Shown here one piece after another: positions 23,060 to 31,311 of a stretch of DNA of 31,660 nucleotides; the stretch's first letter is position 1, and every line of letters starts with the position of its first letter. The position numbers and the translations under genes are program-made. The notes under the pieces are model-generated. The model was not told the origin of the DNA. It searched no databases and saw only the letters and a program-made list of their open reading frames with translations. The stretch comes from Holophagaceae bacterium (GTDB lineage: Bacteria; Acidobacteriota; Holophagae; Holophagales; Holophagaceae), in the NCBI GenBank assembly GCA_003158505.1, contig PMJK01000103.1, positions 56,653 through 88,312 of the forward strand, written 5' to 3'.

Positions 23060-23086
23060 AAGGGCCCGGGCTCGTCCGGGTCCTTT
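23060..23086. terminator. Bidirectional terminator hairpin between dctA and the FAD oxidoreductase
   Basis: The arms AAGGGCCCGG (23060-23069) and CCGGGTCCTT (23076-23085) form a 10-bp stem with one G-T pair and a 6-nt loop. A short T run follows on the plus strand and an A-tract precedes it, so it could serve both convergent genes. Confidence 0.6.
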
Positions 23087-23090
23087 CGTA

Positions 23091-24155
23091 TCAGCGGAAG
23101 CGTGAGGGGTCCAGCGGTCCCCCGCCCGAGTTCCGAAGAAACCGCTCTGCGGCAAAAGCGCCCACCGCGAGCCCACTGGTCATGCCATGACCGCCGAGAC
23201 CTGCGGACCAGAAGAGGCGAGGGTTCCAGGGGTCCCAGCCGATGACGAAGCGGCGATCCGGCGCGAAGGTGCGCAGGCCCGTCCAGTAGCGCGTGATGGG
23301 CCGGTCCGCCAGTTGGGGGGCGAGTTCCCGCAGGCTGGTGAACAGGCCTTCGAGCACCGCCGGGTCGGTGTCCGGCTGTTTCCCCCGGAGGGGCAGGGGC
23401 ACGGCCACTTCCTCGCATGGGCACATGAGCAGTCCGCCGCTTTCGGGCCGCATGTAGAAGGGACGATCCACCCACCAGGCCCAGGGCTCCTGCTGCGGAT
23501 GGACGGCGCCGCTCCACACCAGACTGCGCCGGAGGGGCATGAAGTCGATCTTTGAGCCGGCCATCCGGCCCAGCTCCCCAGCCCAGGCTCCGGCGGCGAT
23601 GGCGAGAGCTTTCGTGCGCAGGGGGCCGCGGTCCGTGTCCAGCTCAAACCCTGTTTGCATGGGGCGCAGCGAGCGCAGGGCGCATCCGAACCGTAGGTCC
23701 GCGCCCCCGGCCCGGGCCCCCTCGGCGCAAGTGCGCAGCAGGCTCGCGATGTCGATGACGCCATCGCCGGGAATGGCCAGATGCTCGGCGGCCCTGAGGC
23801 CGGGCAGGGGGATCCCCTCGCCGCGGTGGACCACGACCCCGTGACGATCGGCTTCGGCCTGGAAGGCTTCCAGGGGGCCCCGTTCCACGCTCACAAGGAG
23901 GCCTCCGCTGGGAGTCATGAGCCCGGCTTCGGCCAGGCGCCGCCGTCCCTCCACGGTGAGGGCCGTGTGCTCGTCCCGGCCCGTCAGGCTGCGGGCCACG
24001 GCCGCGTTGTGGCCGCTGGCATAGGTGCCGGGCTGGTCCTCGCGCTCCAGGAGGACGATGCCCTTTTGTCCGGCCTGGGCCAGGTGGAAGGCGAGGCTGA
24101 GTCCGGCGATGCCGCCGCCGATGATCACCACCTCTGCCATTTCGACCGTACCCAT
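23091..24155 (-). CDS. FAD-dependent oxidoreductase (DAO/glycine oxidase superfamily), 354 aa
   Basis: This cytoplasmic flavoenzyme would oxidise an amine or amino acid. The dinucleotide-binding motif is at residues 8-25 (EVVIIGGGIAGLSLAFHL), followed by an acidic strand end (VLLERE). The segment TYASGHNAAVARSLTG resembles the FAD-loop of D-arginine-dehydrogenase-like enzymes. The C-terminal FAD contact reads FWSAGLGGHGMTSGLAVGAF. ATG 24155 is favoured over ATG 24140, since AGGATGG lies just upstream. The substrate cannot be told; a D-amino acid dehydrogenase is one option. It is convergent with dctA. Confidence 0.85.
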   Translation of the reverse strand: MGTVEMAEVVIIGGGIAGLSLAFHLAQAGQKGIVLLEREDQPGTYASGHNAAVARSLTGRDEHTALTVEGRRRLAEAGLMTPSGGLLVSVERGPLEAFQAEADRHGVVVHRGEGIPLPGLRAAEHLAIPGDGVIDIASLLRTCAEGARAGGADLRFGCALRSLRPMQTGFELDTDRGPLRTKALAIAAGAWAGELGRMAGSKIDFMPLRRSLVWSGAVHPQQEPWAWWVDRPFYMRPESGGLLMCPCEEVAVPLPLRGKQPDTDPAVLEGLFTSLRELAPQLADRPITRYWTGLRTFAPDRRFVIGWDPWNPRLFWSAGLGGHGMTSGLAVGAFAAERFLRNSGGGPLDPSRFR

Positions 24156-24231
24156 GGAACCATCCTAGTGGTGCCCGCGCGAAATAACTGGATCATCTGG
24201 CCTGCTTATGGGCACCACATGGCGGGGGTCT

Positions 24232-24321
24232 GGGGAGAGGCTCCCCCGGGCAACGCATGCGTTGCCCGGAATCTAATGTCAGGTCTGCGAGCCTTTGCGA
24301 GCAGGAGCACGCCCTGCGTGC
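24232..24321. repeat. Palindrome cluster, part 1
   Basis: Three perfect dyads follow one another in this noncoding stretch. GGGGAG-AGG-CTCCCC is at 24232-24246. A 24-bp perfect palindrome without spacer is at 24246-24269 (half-site CCGGGCAACGCA). GCACGC-CCT-GCGTGC is at 24307-24321. The core CAACGCATGCGTTG (24251-24264) recurs at 24415-24428 in part 2. Confidence 0.85.
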
Positions 24322-24358
24322 GATACCTGGAGGGCAGTACCCCCGGTGGGGCGCCAGA

Positions 24359-24448
24359 GGGGCTATGCCCCGATGACCATAGCTCCCGGGCAACGCCTGA
24401 CGCTGGATCCCCGACAACGCATGCGTTGGCGGGGGCGTTGCCCGGGAG
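24359..24448. repeat. Palindrome cluster, part 2: nested stem-loop
   Basis: GGGGC-TAT-GCCCC forms a hairpin at 24359-24371. Perfect 15-bp arms CTCCCGGGCAACGCC (24383-24397) and GGCGTTGCCCGGGAG (24434-24448) then enclose a second dyad at 24409-24434, in which CCCCG-A-CAACGC faces GCGTTG-G-CGGGG with one mismatch. The two dyads share base 24434. The outer arm reuses the half-site of the palindrome at 24246-24269. No reading frame with coding character runs through this stretch. Confidence 0.85.
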
Positions 24449-24449
24449 A

Positions 24450-24501
24450 AGTGCACCTCGCCATCACCTCGTTGATCCGGGTATTTCAGGCGAGGTGCAC
24501 T
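24450..24501. repeat. 13-bp inverted repeat with 26-nt loop
   Basis: AGTGCACCTCGCC (24450-24462) and GGCGAGGTGCACT (24489-24501) are perfect inverted repeats. They begin 2 bp after the nested stem-loop. The 26-nt loop is not GC-paired further. Together with the preceding palindromes this could be the end of a small non-autonomous element or a structured RNA. Confidence 0.8.
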
Positions 24502-24513
24502 AGCGCTGGAGGG

Positions 24514-24588
24514 CGCGGGGCCTGTGTTCCCGCGGGATCCAACGCCCGCCCCTGTGACCTCGGTCAAGGATTCCATGTCGCCACATGG
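24514..24588. promoter_or_regulatory. Operator-like dyads upstream of the metal-efflux operon
   Basis: Three dyads lie ahead of the operon that starts at 24627: CGCGGG/CCCGCG (24514-24519, 24529-24534), TGACC-TC-GGTCA (24555-24566), and CCATGT-CGCC-ACATGG (24573-24588). A -10-like TATCAT is at 24599-24604. The dyads are compatible with a metal-sensing regulator of MerR or ArsR/CsoR type, but no classic MerR promoter spacing was found and no regulator gene is adjacent. Confidence 0.4.
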
Positions 24589-24626
24589 GTGGAAGCCGTA
24601 TCATGGAGTCTTCCGGAGGTTTCTCC

Positions 24627-25007
24627 GTGCGGACGATTCTGCGCGCCATCCTGACCGTTGCGCTGCTCTTGGGCAGCGGGCTTGGGGACTGGGCGCCGAT
24701 TCAGACGCAGGCCCACGAATCCTGCTGCTGTGGCATGCCCGCGGGCGCCGAGGATGCTTGCCCCTGCCCGAAGCCCGAAGGCAACCGGACCCCTTCGAGT
24801 ACTCCCTGTTCAAACCCAACGATCTCCGCGATCACGCTGGCGGTTCGCCGAACCCAGGGCGAACGGCGGACGGAGCCCCGTCCCGAGCCCGCCACCTGGG
24901 CCCGGGCCCTGGATGTCCGTGAGCTTGCTGGTCTTCCCATTGCCGAGCCTGGCCGGGACCCGGATCTGGGACGGCATCTGGCCCGACTGAACACGTTCCG
25001 GATCTGA
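24627..25007 (+). CDS. Small Cys-rich exported protein of the metal-efflux operon, 126 aa
   Basis: I do not recognise a named family. A GTG start at 24627 with GGAGG 7 nt upstream is preferred; an in-frame ATG at 24603 lacks a ribosome site. Residues 1-28 form a signal peptide (ILRAILTVALLLGSGLG). The mature N-terminus has a Cys cluster: Cys33-Cys34-Cys35 in HESCCCGMPAG, Cys45 and Cys47 in ACPCPKP, and Cys61. With His30 and Met37 this looks like a soft-metal site. The C-terminal half is Arg/Pro-rich with no clear fold. It is the first gene before the CusCBA-like genes and in the same direction, so a periplasmic metal chaperone or buffer is a fair inference. Confidence 0.65.
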   Translation: MRTILRAILTVALLLGSGLGDWAPIQTQAHESCCCGMPAGAEDACPCPKPEGNRTPSSTPCSNPTISAITLAVRRTQGERRTEPRPEPATWARALDVRELAGLPIAEPGRDPDLGRHLARLNTFRI

Positions 25008-25078
25008 TCGGGAACTGAGCGAAGCCCTGTCCGCTCGCAGGAGTGGACCGCCGTCTCTATTCCTTCTCCGGAGTTCCC

Positions 25079-26464
25079 ATGCGCACGCCGTTGCGCCTAG
25101 TCCCGGCCCTGGTGCTCATGGCGCCGGGATCGGCCCAGGCCCCCCTGACTGAACCCTTGGCTCTCGACCCCGTCCTGGCCGATCTGCTGCGCGAGGCGCT
25201 GGAGGGGCATCCGGACCTTCAGAAGGCGGATGCCGCCGTGCGGATGGATCAGGAGCGCGTGCCCCAGGCTGGGGTGCTGCCGGATCCTTCGCTGTCTTTG
25301 GGACTTCAGAACGACGGCTTCAAGCGCATCGAGGTGGGCCGCATGGAGACGAGCTACTACAGCGTCGCCTTCACCCAGCCGTTCCCATGGCCAGGCAAGC
25401 GGGGGCTTCGCCAAGACGTGGCTGCCATTGGCGTGGACCTGTCAGAGGCCCTTCGTTCGCGAGTCCAGATGGGACTCGAAGCGGACGTGCGGCGCGGCTA
25501 CACGGCCCTGCTGCTCCTGCGCGGCCAGAAACAGCTGTTGGACCAGCAGGCGCTCTTCCTCGAACAGGCCGAAAAACTGGCCCGGACCCGGTACGAAGTG
25601 GGGCAGGGGAGCCAGGGCGATCTGCTTCGTGCCCAGGTGGAACGCACGCGCCTTCAGTTGGCAGCCTGGTCCCTGGAAGCCGAGGAACGGTCGACGGTCG
25701 CAGCCCTCAACCGGCTCCGGCAGCATGACCCGGCCGACCCGATTGTCGCGACGGCGGCGCTGGCTGACCTGCCCGAACCCGCTGAGCTCTCCCCCGCGCA
25801 GGTGGAGGACCGCAGCCCGGAATTGGCCGGGGCCCACGCGAGCGTGAAGCAGACCGAGAAACTGCTGGATCTGGCGAAGCTGGACCGCAGGCCCGATTTC
25901 GCGGTCACCGCCGGCCTCATGCCCCGGGGCGCCCTCGATCCCATGTGGCAAGTGGGCGTGAGCATTTCGCTGCCCATCTACGGGCACACCAAGCAGCAGC
26001 GGGCCGTGGCCGAACACGAGCACCACCTGCGCGGCCAGGGGGCGGAGGTGGCCTCGGTGCGCACCCTGCTGCGCCAGCGCACGGAAGAGCGGACCATCCA
26101 GATCCAGACCCTGCGCCGTACCCGGGACCTCTACCACGAGGGCCTCCTGGTGCAGAGCGAGGCCAGCTTCAAGGCGGCCCTCGCGCAGTACGGCGCCGGG
26201 CGCGGTTCCTTCCTCGGGGCCCTGGAGGCCCTCAATGGCTGGGTGGGCGATCAGGGTTCCTACCTGCAGACCCTGGCCCAGCTCCAGGCCCAGCACATCG
26301 CCCTGCGCGAGGCCGCCCTTGGGCCCACCGTGCCCATCGCCGGAGGTTCGCTCGGCTCCACCCGCATCGCCACGGGTGGATCAGAAATGGCCGCCGCGAC
26401 GAAAGTCACTGCCAAGGCCCCGGGCGCCACCCAGGACAGCGGCCCCGCTTCCACGAAGATGTAG
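25079..26464 (+). CDS. CusC/CzcC-like outer-membrane efflux protein (TolC family), 461 aa
   Basis: This is the outer-membrane channel of a heavy-metal RND efflux system. The likely start is ATG 25079 with GGAG 6 nt upstream and a signal peptide ending GSAQA; there is no lipobox Cys, unlike E. coli CusC. Two outer-membrane-efflux repeats are visible (about residues 35-220 and 245-425), with typical text: LREALEGHPDLQKADAAV, AGVLPDPSLSLGLQ, FTQPFPWPGKRGLR, and then SISLPIYGHTKQQRAVAEHE. The C-terminal tail is Ala/Gly/Thr-rich. The adaptor gene follows after 10 bp. Operon mates give the metal-efflux assignment. Confidence 0.9.
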   Translation: MRTPLRLVPALVLMAPGSAQAPLTEPLALDPVLADLLREALEGHPDLQKADAAVRMDQERVPQAGVLPDPSLSLGLQNDGFKRIEVGRMETSYYSVAFTQPFPWPGKRGLRQDVAAIGVDLSEALRSRVQMGLEADVRRGYTALLLLRGQKQLLDQQALFLEQAEKLARTRYEVGQGSQGDLLRAQVERTRLQLAAWSLEAEERSTVAALNRLRQHDPADPIVATAALADLPEPAELSPAQVEDRSPELAGAHASVKQTEKLLDLAKLDRRPDFAVTAGLMPRGALDPMWQVGVSISLPIYGHTKQQRAVAEHEHHLRGQGAEVASVRTLLRQRTEERTIQIQTLRRTRDLYHEGLLVQSEASFKAALAQYGAGRGSFLGALEALNGWVGDQGSYLQTLAQLQAQHIALREAALGPTVPIAGGSLGSTRIATGGSEMAAATKVTAKAPGATQDSGPASTKM

Positions 26465-26474
26465 GAGATTACCG

Positions 26475-27962
26475 ATGAGCTTCGATCAGCCGATCCCCGT
26501 CCCACCAACGCCCTCCCACCCCTTACGCCTCCGCACCCTCGGCCTGGTGGTCCTGGGCCTGATCGCCGGAGTGGGCGGCACCCTCCTCTTGCGCCCCGCA
26601 GCCAAGGCGGAGCATGACCATGGCGTCGCGGCAGCCAATTCCCCGAAGACGCAGATGTACCAGTGCCCCATGCATCCTCAGATCATCCAGGATCACCCCG
26701 GCGACTGCCCCATCTGCGGCATGAAGCTGGTGCCCATGAAGGACGCCAGCGCTACGCCCGCCCAGCCCGCCGGCAAGGGGAAGATCGTGTTCTACCGCAG
26801 CCCCATGAATCCGAGCATCACGTCACCAGTGCCCATGAAAGATGAGATGGGCATGGACTACGTGCCGGTCCATGAGGGGGAGCTCGAAGGCCAGGGCCCA
26901 TCTGTGGAGGATCATTCCGCCGTCACCATCGACCCCGAGCGGCAGCAGCTCATCGGCCTCACCACGGCAAAAGTCGTTGAGGGCAAGGTGGGCGGCGAGA
27001 TCCGCACCACGGCCATCCTGGCGGTGGACGAAACGCGAGTGCGCAAGGTGAACCTGAAGGTCGACGGCTTCGTGGACCACCTCTACGTGGATTTTGTCGG
27101 CAAGCCGGTCGTGAAGGGGCAGCCCCTCTTCAGCCTCTACAGCCCGGACTTCGTGAGTGCCCAGGAGGAATACCTGCTGGCCGTGAAGACCCGCAAGAGC
27201 CTCGCTTCCGGCGCCCTGGCGCAGAGCGGGGACGACCTGGTGGCCTCGGCCAGACGCAGGCTGGCCCTCTGGGATGTGCCCGAGGAGGCCTTCGATCGCC
27301 TGGAGAAGTCCGGAAAGGCCCAGCGCGACATCATCCTCCGATCGCCGGTATCCGGCGTGGTGACCGCCAAGAACGTGGTGCAGGGCTCCCGCTTGACACC
27401 CGCCGACATCCCCTTCGAGATCACGGATCTCAGCCATATATGGGCCCTGGCGGACGTCTATGAGACCGAGCTCTCCCGAGTCAAGGTGGGCCAGTCCGGC
27501 ACCCTCACCCTTGCCTCCGTGCCCGGCAAAACCTTCAAGGGCCGGGTGGTCTTCGTGGATCCGATCCTGGATCCCAAGACCCGCACTGCCAAACTCCGGA
27601 TGGATGTGCCGAATCCCAAGGGCGAGCTGAAGCCGGGCACCTACGGCGAGGCGGTGATCCTGGGGCCCGCTCACAAGGGCATCCTCGTGCCCATGGACGC
27701 CGTGCTCGACGCAGGCACCCAGAAGGTGGCCTTCATCGCCCTTGGGAATGGCCGGTTCGAGCCCCGCTCGGTTACCACGGGCATCCGCGTGGGGGATCAG
27801 GTCGAGATCCTCTCTGGCATCCAGGCGGGAGAAGAGGTCATCACCCGGGCCAACTTCCTGGTGGATTCCGAATCCCGCCTCCAGGCCGCCCTGGCCGGGC
27901 TTATCCAGAAGGCCTCCCCTGCCACTCCTGTTGCCGCTCAGGTGAGCGGCCACCAGCCCTGA
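26475..27962 (+). CDS. cusB: CusB-like periplasmic adaptor with two heavy-metal-binding domains, 495 aa
   Basis: This adaptor links the CusA-like pump to the channel and probably loads metal. An anchor helix is at residues 20-42. The first heavy-metal-binding domain (about 61-88) has YQCPMHPQI and CPICGMKLVPM, with Cys64, Met66, His67, Cys78, Cys81 and Met83. A second copy (about 104-132, FYRSPMNPSITSPVPM and GMDYVPV) has lost its Cys residues but keeps Met, as is common in CusB proteins of this type. Barrel-sandwich, hairpin (about residues 225-275) and beta-barrel domains follow (RSPVSGVVTAKNVVQGSRL, THE LSHIWALADVYE-type motif). ATG 26475 has TAGGAGA upstream. The pump gene starts 10 bp after its stop. 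Confidence 0.93.
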   Translation: MSFDQPIPVPPTPSHPLRLRTLGLVVLGLIAGVGGTLLLRPAAKAEHDHGVAAANSPKTQMYQCPMHPQIIQDHPGDCPICGMKLVPMKDASATPAQPAGKGKIVFYRSPMNPSITSPVPMKDEMGMDYVPVHEGELEGQGPSVEDHSAVTIDPERQQLIGLTTAKVVEGKVGGEIRTTAILAVDETRVRKVNLKVDGFVDHLYVDFVGKPVVKGQPLFSLYSPDFVSAQEEYLLAVKTRKSLASGALAQSGDDLVASARRRLALWDVPEEAFDRLEKSGKAQRDIILRSPVSGVVTAKNVVQGSRLTPADIPFEITDLSHIWALADVYETELSRVKVGQSGTLTLASVPGKTFKGRVVFVDPILDPKTRTAKLRMDVPNPKGELKPGTYGEAVILGPAHKGILVPMDAVLDAGTQKVAFIALGNGRFEPRSVTTGIRVGDQVEILSGIQAGEEVITRANFLVDSESRLQAALAGLIQKASPATPVAAQVSGHQP

Positions 27963-27972
27963 GGAGGATCGG

Positions 27973-30900
27973 ATGCACGGCAACAGCGCCTACGATCCCG
28001 AACACCCAACCCTCCTGCAGCGGATCATCCGATTCTCCGCCGACAACCGCTGGCTGGTCCTGGCGGCCTCCATCCTTGCCCTGGCCTTCGCCTTCTGGAC
28101 CATGCGGACCATCCCCCTGGATGCCCTGCCGGACCTCTCGGACACCCAGGTCATCGTGTACTCGAAGTGGGACCGCAGCCCCGACATCGTCGAGGACCAG
28201 GTCACCTACCCCATCGTCACCAGCCTGCTGGGCGCTCCCAAGGTGAAGGCGGTCCGGGCCCTTTCAGACTTCGGCTACTCCTACGTCTACGTGATCTTCG
28301 AGGATGGCACCGACATCTATTGGGCCCGCAGCCGGGTGCTGGAGTACCTTTCGAAGATCACCGCCAACCTGCCGGCCGGTGTGAAGACGGAACTGGGGCC
28401 CGATGCCACTTCGGTCGGGTGGGTCTACCAGTACGCCCTCGTGGATCATTCCGGCAAGCACAGCAGCGATGAGCTCCGGTCCTATCAGGACTGGTTCCTC
28501 AATTACTCGTTGGCCAGCGTTCCCGGCGTGGCGGAAGTGGCCACGGTGGGGGGGCAGGTCCGGCAGTTCCAGGTGAGCGTGGATCCCAATAAGCTCGCCG
28601 CCTACCGCATCCCCATCGGCGCGGTGATCAACGCCGTGAAGTCCTCCAATTCGGAAGTGGGCGGTCGGCTGGTCGAATACAGCGGGCGGGAGTACATGGT
28701 CCGGGGCCGGGGCTACGTGAAGACCACCAAGGATCTGGAGAGCGCCGTCCTCAAGGCCTATGACGGCACCCCCGTCCGGCTGAGTGATGTGGCCACCGTG
28801 AGCCTGGGGCCCGAGCTGCGCCGGGGCATCACGGACCTCGACGGCCAGGGCGATGCAGTGGGCGGCATCGTGGTCATGCGGCAGGGCGAGAATGCCCTGA
28901 ACGTCATCCGCAGCGTGAAGGCGCGTCTGGCGGAGCTGAAGGACAGCCTCCCCAAAGGCGTCGAGGTGGTCTCGGTCTATGACCGCTCAGACCTCATCCA
29001 CCGCGCCATCGATACGGTGACGCACAAGCTCATCGAGGAAATGATCGTCGTGTCGATCATCATCCTGATCTTCCTCTGGCACATCCCCTCGGCCCTCATA
29101 CCCATCCTCACCATCCCGGTCTCGGTGGCGCTGGCCTTCATCCCCCTATACGGGATTGGCCAGAACGCCAACCTCATGAGCCTGGCGGGCATCGCCATCT
29201 CCATCGGTGTGCTGGTGGACGGGGCCATCGTGGAGGTGGAGAACGCCTACAAGAAGATCGAGCGATGGATCGAGGCGGGAAAACCCGGGACCTTCTACCA
29301 GGTCCGGCTCGAGGCCCTGATGGAAGTGGGACCGAGCGTGTTCTTCTCCCTCCTGGTGGTGGCGGTGAGCTTCCTGCCCATCTTCACCTTGGTGGATCAG
29401 GAAGGCCGCCTCTTCAAGCCCCTGGCCTTCTCCAAGAACTTCGCCATGGGCATCGCCGCCCTCCTGGCCCTGACCCTGGATCCGGCCCTGCGCATGCTCT
29501 TCGCGCGCGTGGAGCCCTTCACCTTCAAGCCAAAGTGGCTGGCCTGGACCGCCACCCAGATCGCCGTCGGGAAGTACTATGCCGAGGAGAAGCATCCCAT
29601 CAGCGTCTTCCTCCACCGGATCTACGAACGGCCCTGCCGCTTCGTCGTAAAACATGCCAAGGCGACCCTCGCCGTGGCTGTACTCCTGGTGGTGGCCACC
29701 ATTCCTGCCTTCCTGAACCTGGGCAGCGAGTTCATGCCACCGCTCAACGAAGGGACCCTCCTCTACATGCCGTCCACCCTGCCTGGCCTTAGCGAGACCG
29801 AAGCCCAGAAGATCCTCCAGATCCAGGACCGCCTCATTCGCACCGTACCCGAGGTGGGCCGCGTGTTCGGCAAGGCGGGCCGCGCGGACACGGCCACCGA
29901 TCCAGCTCCCCTCTCGATGATGGAGACCGTCATCGAGCTCAAGCCCGAGGACCAGTGGCGGGAAAGCCCCCGCTGGTACTCCCGCTGGGCGCCCGACTGG
30001 ATGAAGGCCATCCTTCGTCCCATCTGGCGCGACCGGATCACCCAGGAGGCGATCGTGGAGGATCTGGACCGGGTGGTGAGACTGCCGGCCATCCCCAATG
30101 CCTGGACCATGCCCATCAAGGCGCGGCTCGACATGCTGTCCACCGGCATCCGCACTCCGGTGGGCCTGAAGATCAACGGGCCCAACCTGGAGACCATCCA
30201 GACCGTTGCCGTGGCGGCGGAAGGCATTCTCCAGCACGTGCCGGGCACCCGCAGCGCCTTCGCCGAGCGCACCGCCCAGGGCTATTTCGTGGACTTCGAC
30301 CTCAAACGGGACCAGCTCGCGCGGTACGGCCTGAGTGTTGACGAAGCCAATGACATGGTGATGACCGCCGTTGGCGGCCAAAACCAGACCACGGTCTTCG
30401 ACGGCCGGGCCCGGTATCCCGTCAATGTGCGGTACGCCCGGGACTACCGGGACGCTCCCGAGGCGCTGAAGCGCGTGTTGGTGCCGCTGCCCAACGGCGC
30501 CACCATTCCCATGTCGGAAATCGCCGACATCAGATTGACCTCGGGTCCGGCCATGATCCGGGACGAGAACGGCCTGCTCAACGGGTATGTGATCGTGGAC
30601 TTCGACACCTCGAAGATCGACGTGGGTACCTATGTGGAGCACGCCAAGGCGGCCATCGAAAAGGAGTTGAAGCTGCCCGCTGGCTACAGCCTCACCTGGA
30701 GCGGCCAGTTCGAGAACATGCTCCGCGTGAAGGAACGGCTGAAGATCATCCTACCCATCACACTGGTGTTGATCTTCGGGCTGCTCTACGCCAACACCAA
30801 GAGTGCCTTCAAGGCCTCCATCGTCATGCTGGCGGTGCCTTTCAGCGCCATCGGCGCCTTCTGGCTGCTCTGGGCCCTGGGCTACAACATGAGCATCGCC

Positions 30901-31281
30901 GTATGGGTGGGCCTCATCGCCCTCATGGGCCTCGATGCGGAAACCGGCGTCTTCATGCTGCTCTTCCTGGACCTCAGCCATGACGAGGCGCAAAGGGAAG
31001 GGCGGTTGAATACCGATGACGACTTGATTGAAGCCATCATCCACGGGGCCGTCAAGCGCGTGCGACCCAAGGCCATGACGGTCTTCGCGGCCTTCATGGG
31101 CCTGCTGCCCATCATGTGGAGCACCGGCACCGGCGCCGATGTCATGAAGCGCATCGCGGCCCCCATGGTGGGCGGACTCGCCACGAGTTTCCTGCTCGAA
31201 CTGTTGGTCTACCCGGCCATCTATTTCCTCTGGAAGAGGCGTTCTCTTCCTTCTGCTGCTCAGGCTTCTGTCGAAGCCTGA
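27973..31281 (+). CDS. cusA: CusA/CzcA-like heavy-metal RND efflux pump, 1102 aa
   Basis: This inner-membrane, proton-driven pump of the HME-RND family forms the engine of the efflux complex. The N-terminal helix is followed by the hallmark IPLDALPDLSDTQVIVYSKW and DIVEDQVTYPIVTSLLG. The first membrane block includes ISIGVLVDGAIVEVENAYKK (about residues 410-430). Porter-domain text SEFMPPLNEGTLLYMPSTLP and RLDMLSTGIRTPVGLKINGP is close to Cu/Ag pumps. The second membrane block has LIALMGLDAETGVFMLLFLD and the ending KRVRPKAMTVFAAFMGLLPI. Full-length family size is about 1040-1100. It overlaps no gene and lies 10 bp after the adaptor. Copper/silver is favoured over Co/Zn/Cd because of these motifs and the Cys-containing neighbours, but it is not proven. 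Confidence 0.95.
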   Translation: MHGNSAYDPEHPTLLQRIIRFSADNRWLVLAASILALAFAFWTMRTIPLDALPDLSDTQVIVYSKWDRSPDIVEDQVTYPIVTSLLGAPKVKAVRALSDFGYSYVYVIFEDGTDIYWARSRVLEYLSKITANLPAGVKTELGPDATSVGWVYQYALVDHSGKHSSDELRSYQDWFLNYSLASVPGVAEVATVGGQVRQFQVSVDPNKLAAYRIPIGAVINAVKSSNSEVGGRLVEYSGREYMVRGRGYVKTTKDLESAVLKAYDGTPVRLSDVATVSLGPELRRGITDLDGQGDAVGGIVVMRQGENALNVIRSVKARLAELKDSLPKGVEVVSVYDRSDLIHRAIDTVTHKLIEEMIVVSIIILIFLWHIPSALIPILTIPVSVALAFIPLYGIGQNANLMSLAGIAISIGVLVDGAIVEVENAYKKIERWIEAGKPGTFYQVRLEALMEVGPSVFFSLLVVAVSFLPIFTLVDQEGRLFKPLAFSKNFAMGIAALLALTLDPALRMLFARVEPFTFKPKWLAWTATQIAVGKYYAEEKHPISVFLHRIYERPCRFVVKHAKATLAVAVLLVVATIPAFLNLGSEFMPPLNEGTLLYMPSTLPGLSETEAQKILQIQDRLIRTVPEVGRVFGKAGRADTATDPAPLSMMETVIELKPEDQWRESPRWYSRWAPDWMKAILRPIWRDRITQEAIVEDLDRVVRLPAIPNAWTMPIKARLDMLSTGIRTPVGLKINGPNLETIQTVAVAAEGILQHVPGTRSAFAERTAQGYFVDFDLKRDQLARYGLSVDEANDMVMTAVGGQNQTTVFDGRARYPVNVRYARDYRDAPEALKRVLVPLPNGATIPMSEIADIRLTSGPAMIRDENGLLNGYVIVDFDTSKIDVGTYVEHAKAAIEKELKLPAGYSLTWSGQFENMLRVKERLKIILPITLVLIFGLLYANTKSAFKASIVMLAVPFSAIGAFWLLWALGYNMSIAVWVGLIALMGLDAETGVFMLLFLDLSHDEAQREGRLNTDDDLIEAIIHGAVKRVRPKAMTVFAAFMGLLPIMWSTGTGADVMKRIAAPMVGGLATSFLLELLVYPAIYFLWKRRSLPSAAQASVEA

Positions 31282-31311
31282 GTTAATCAATAACCAACCA
31301 AAGGAGCCACC

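Noticed and set aside
24232..24501. CRISPR array
   Set aside because: The repeats are inverted, of different sequences and unevenly spaced; there are no regular direct repeats with spacers and no cas genes.
24193..24654. Small open frames across the palindrome cluster (for example 24193-24576 minus, 24295-24654 plus)
   Set aside because: No ribosome sites, no coding character, and their amino-acid content just reflects the palindromes.
17909..25060. Motif GCCGTCTCT at about 17910, 21400 and 25050 as a shared regulatory element
   Set aside because: It is only about nine bases, in different positions relative to genes, and the flanking sequence does not align.
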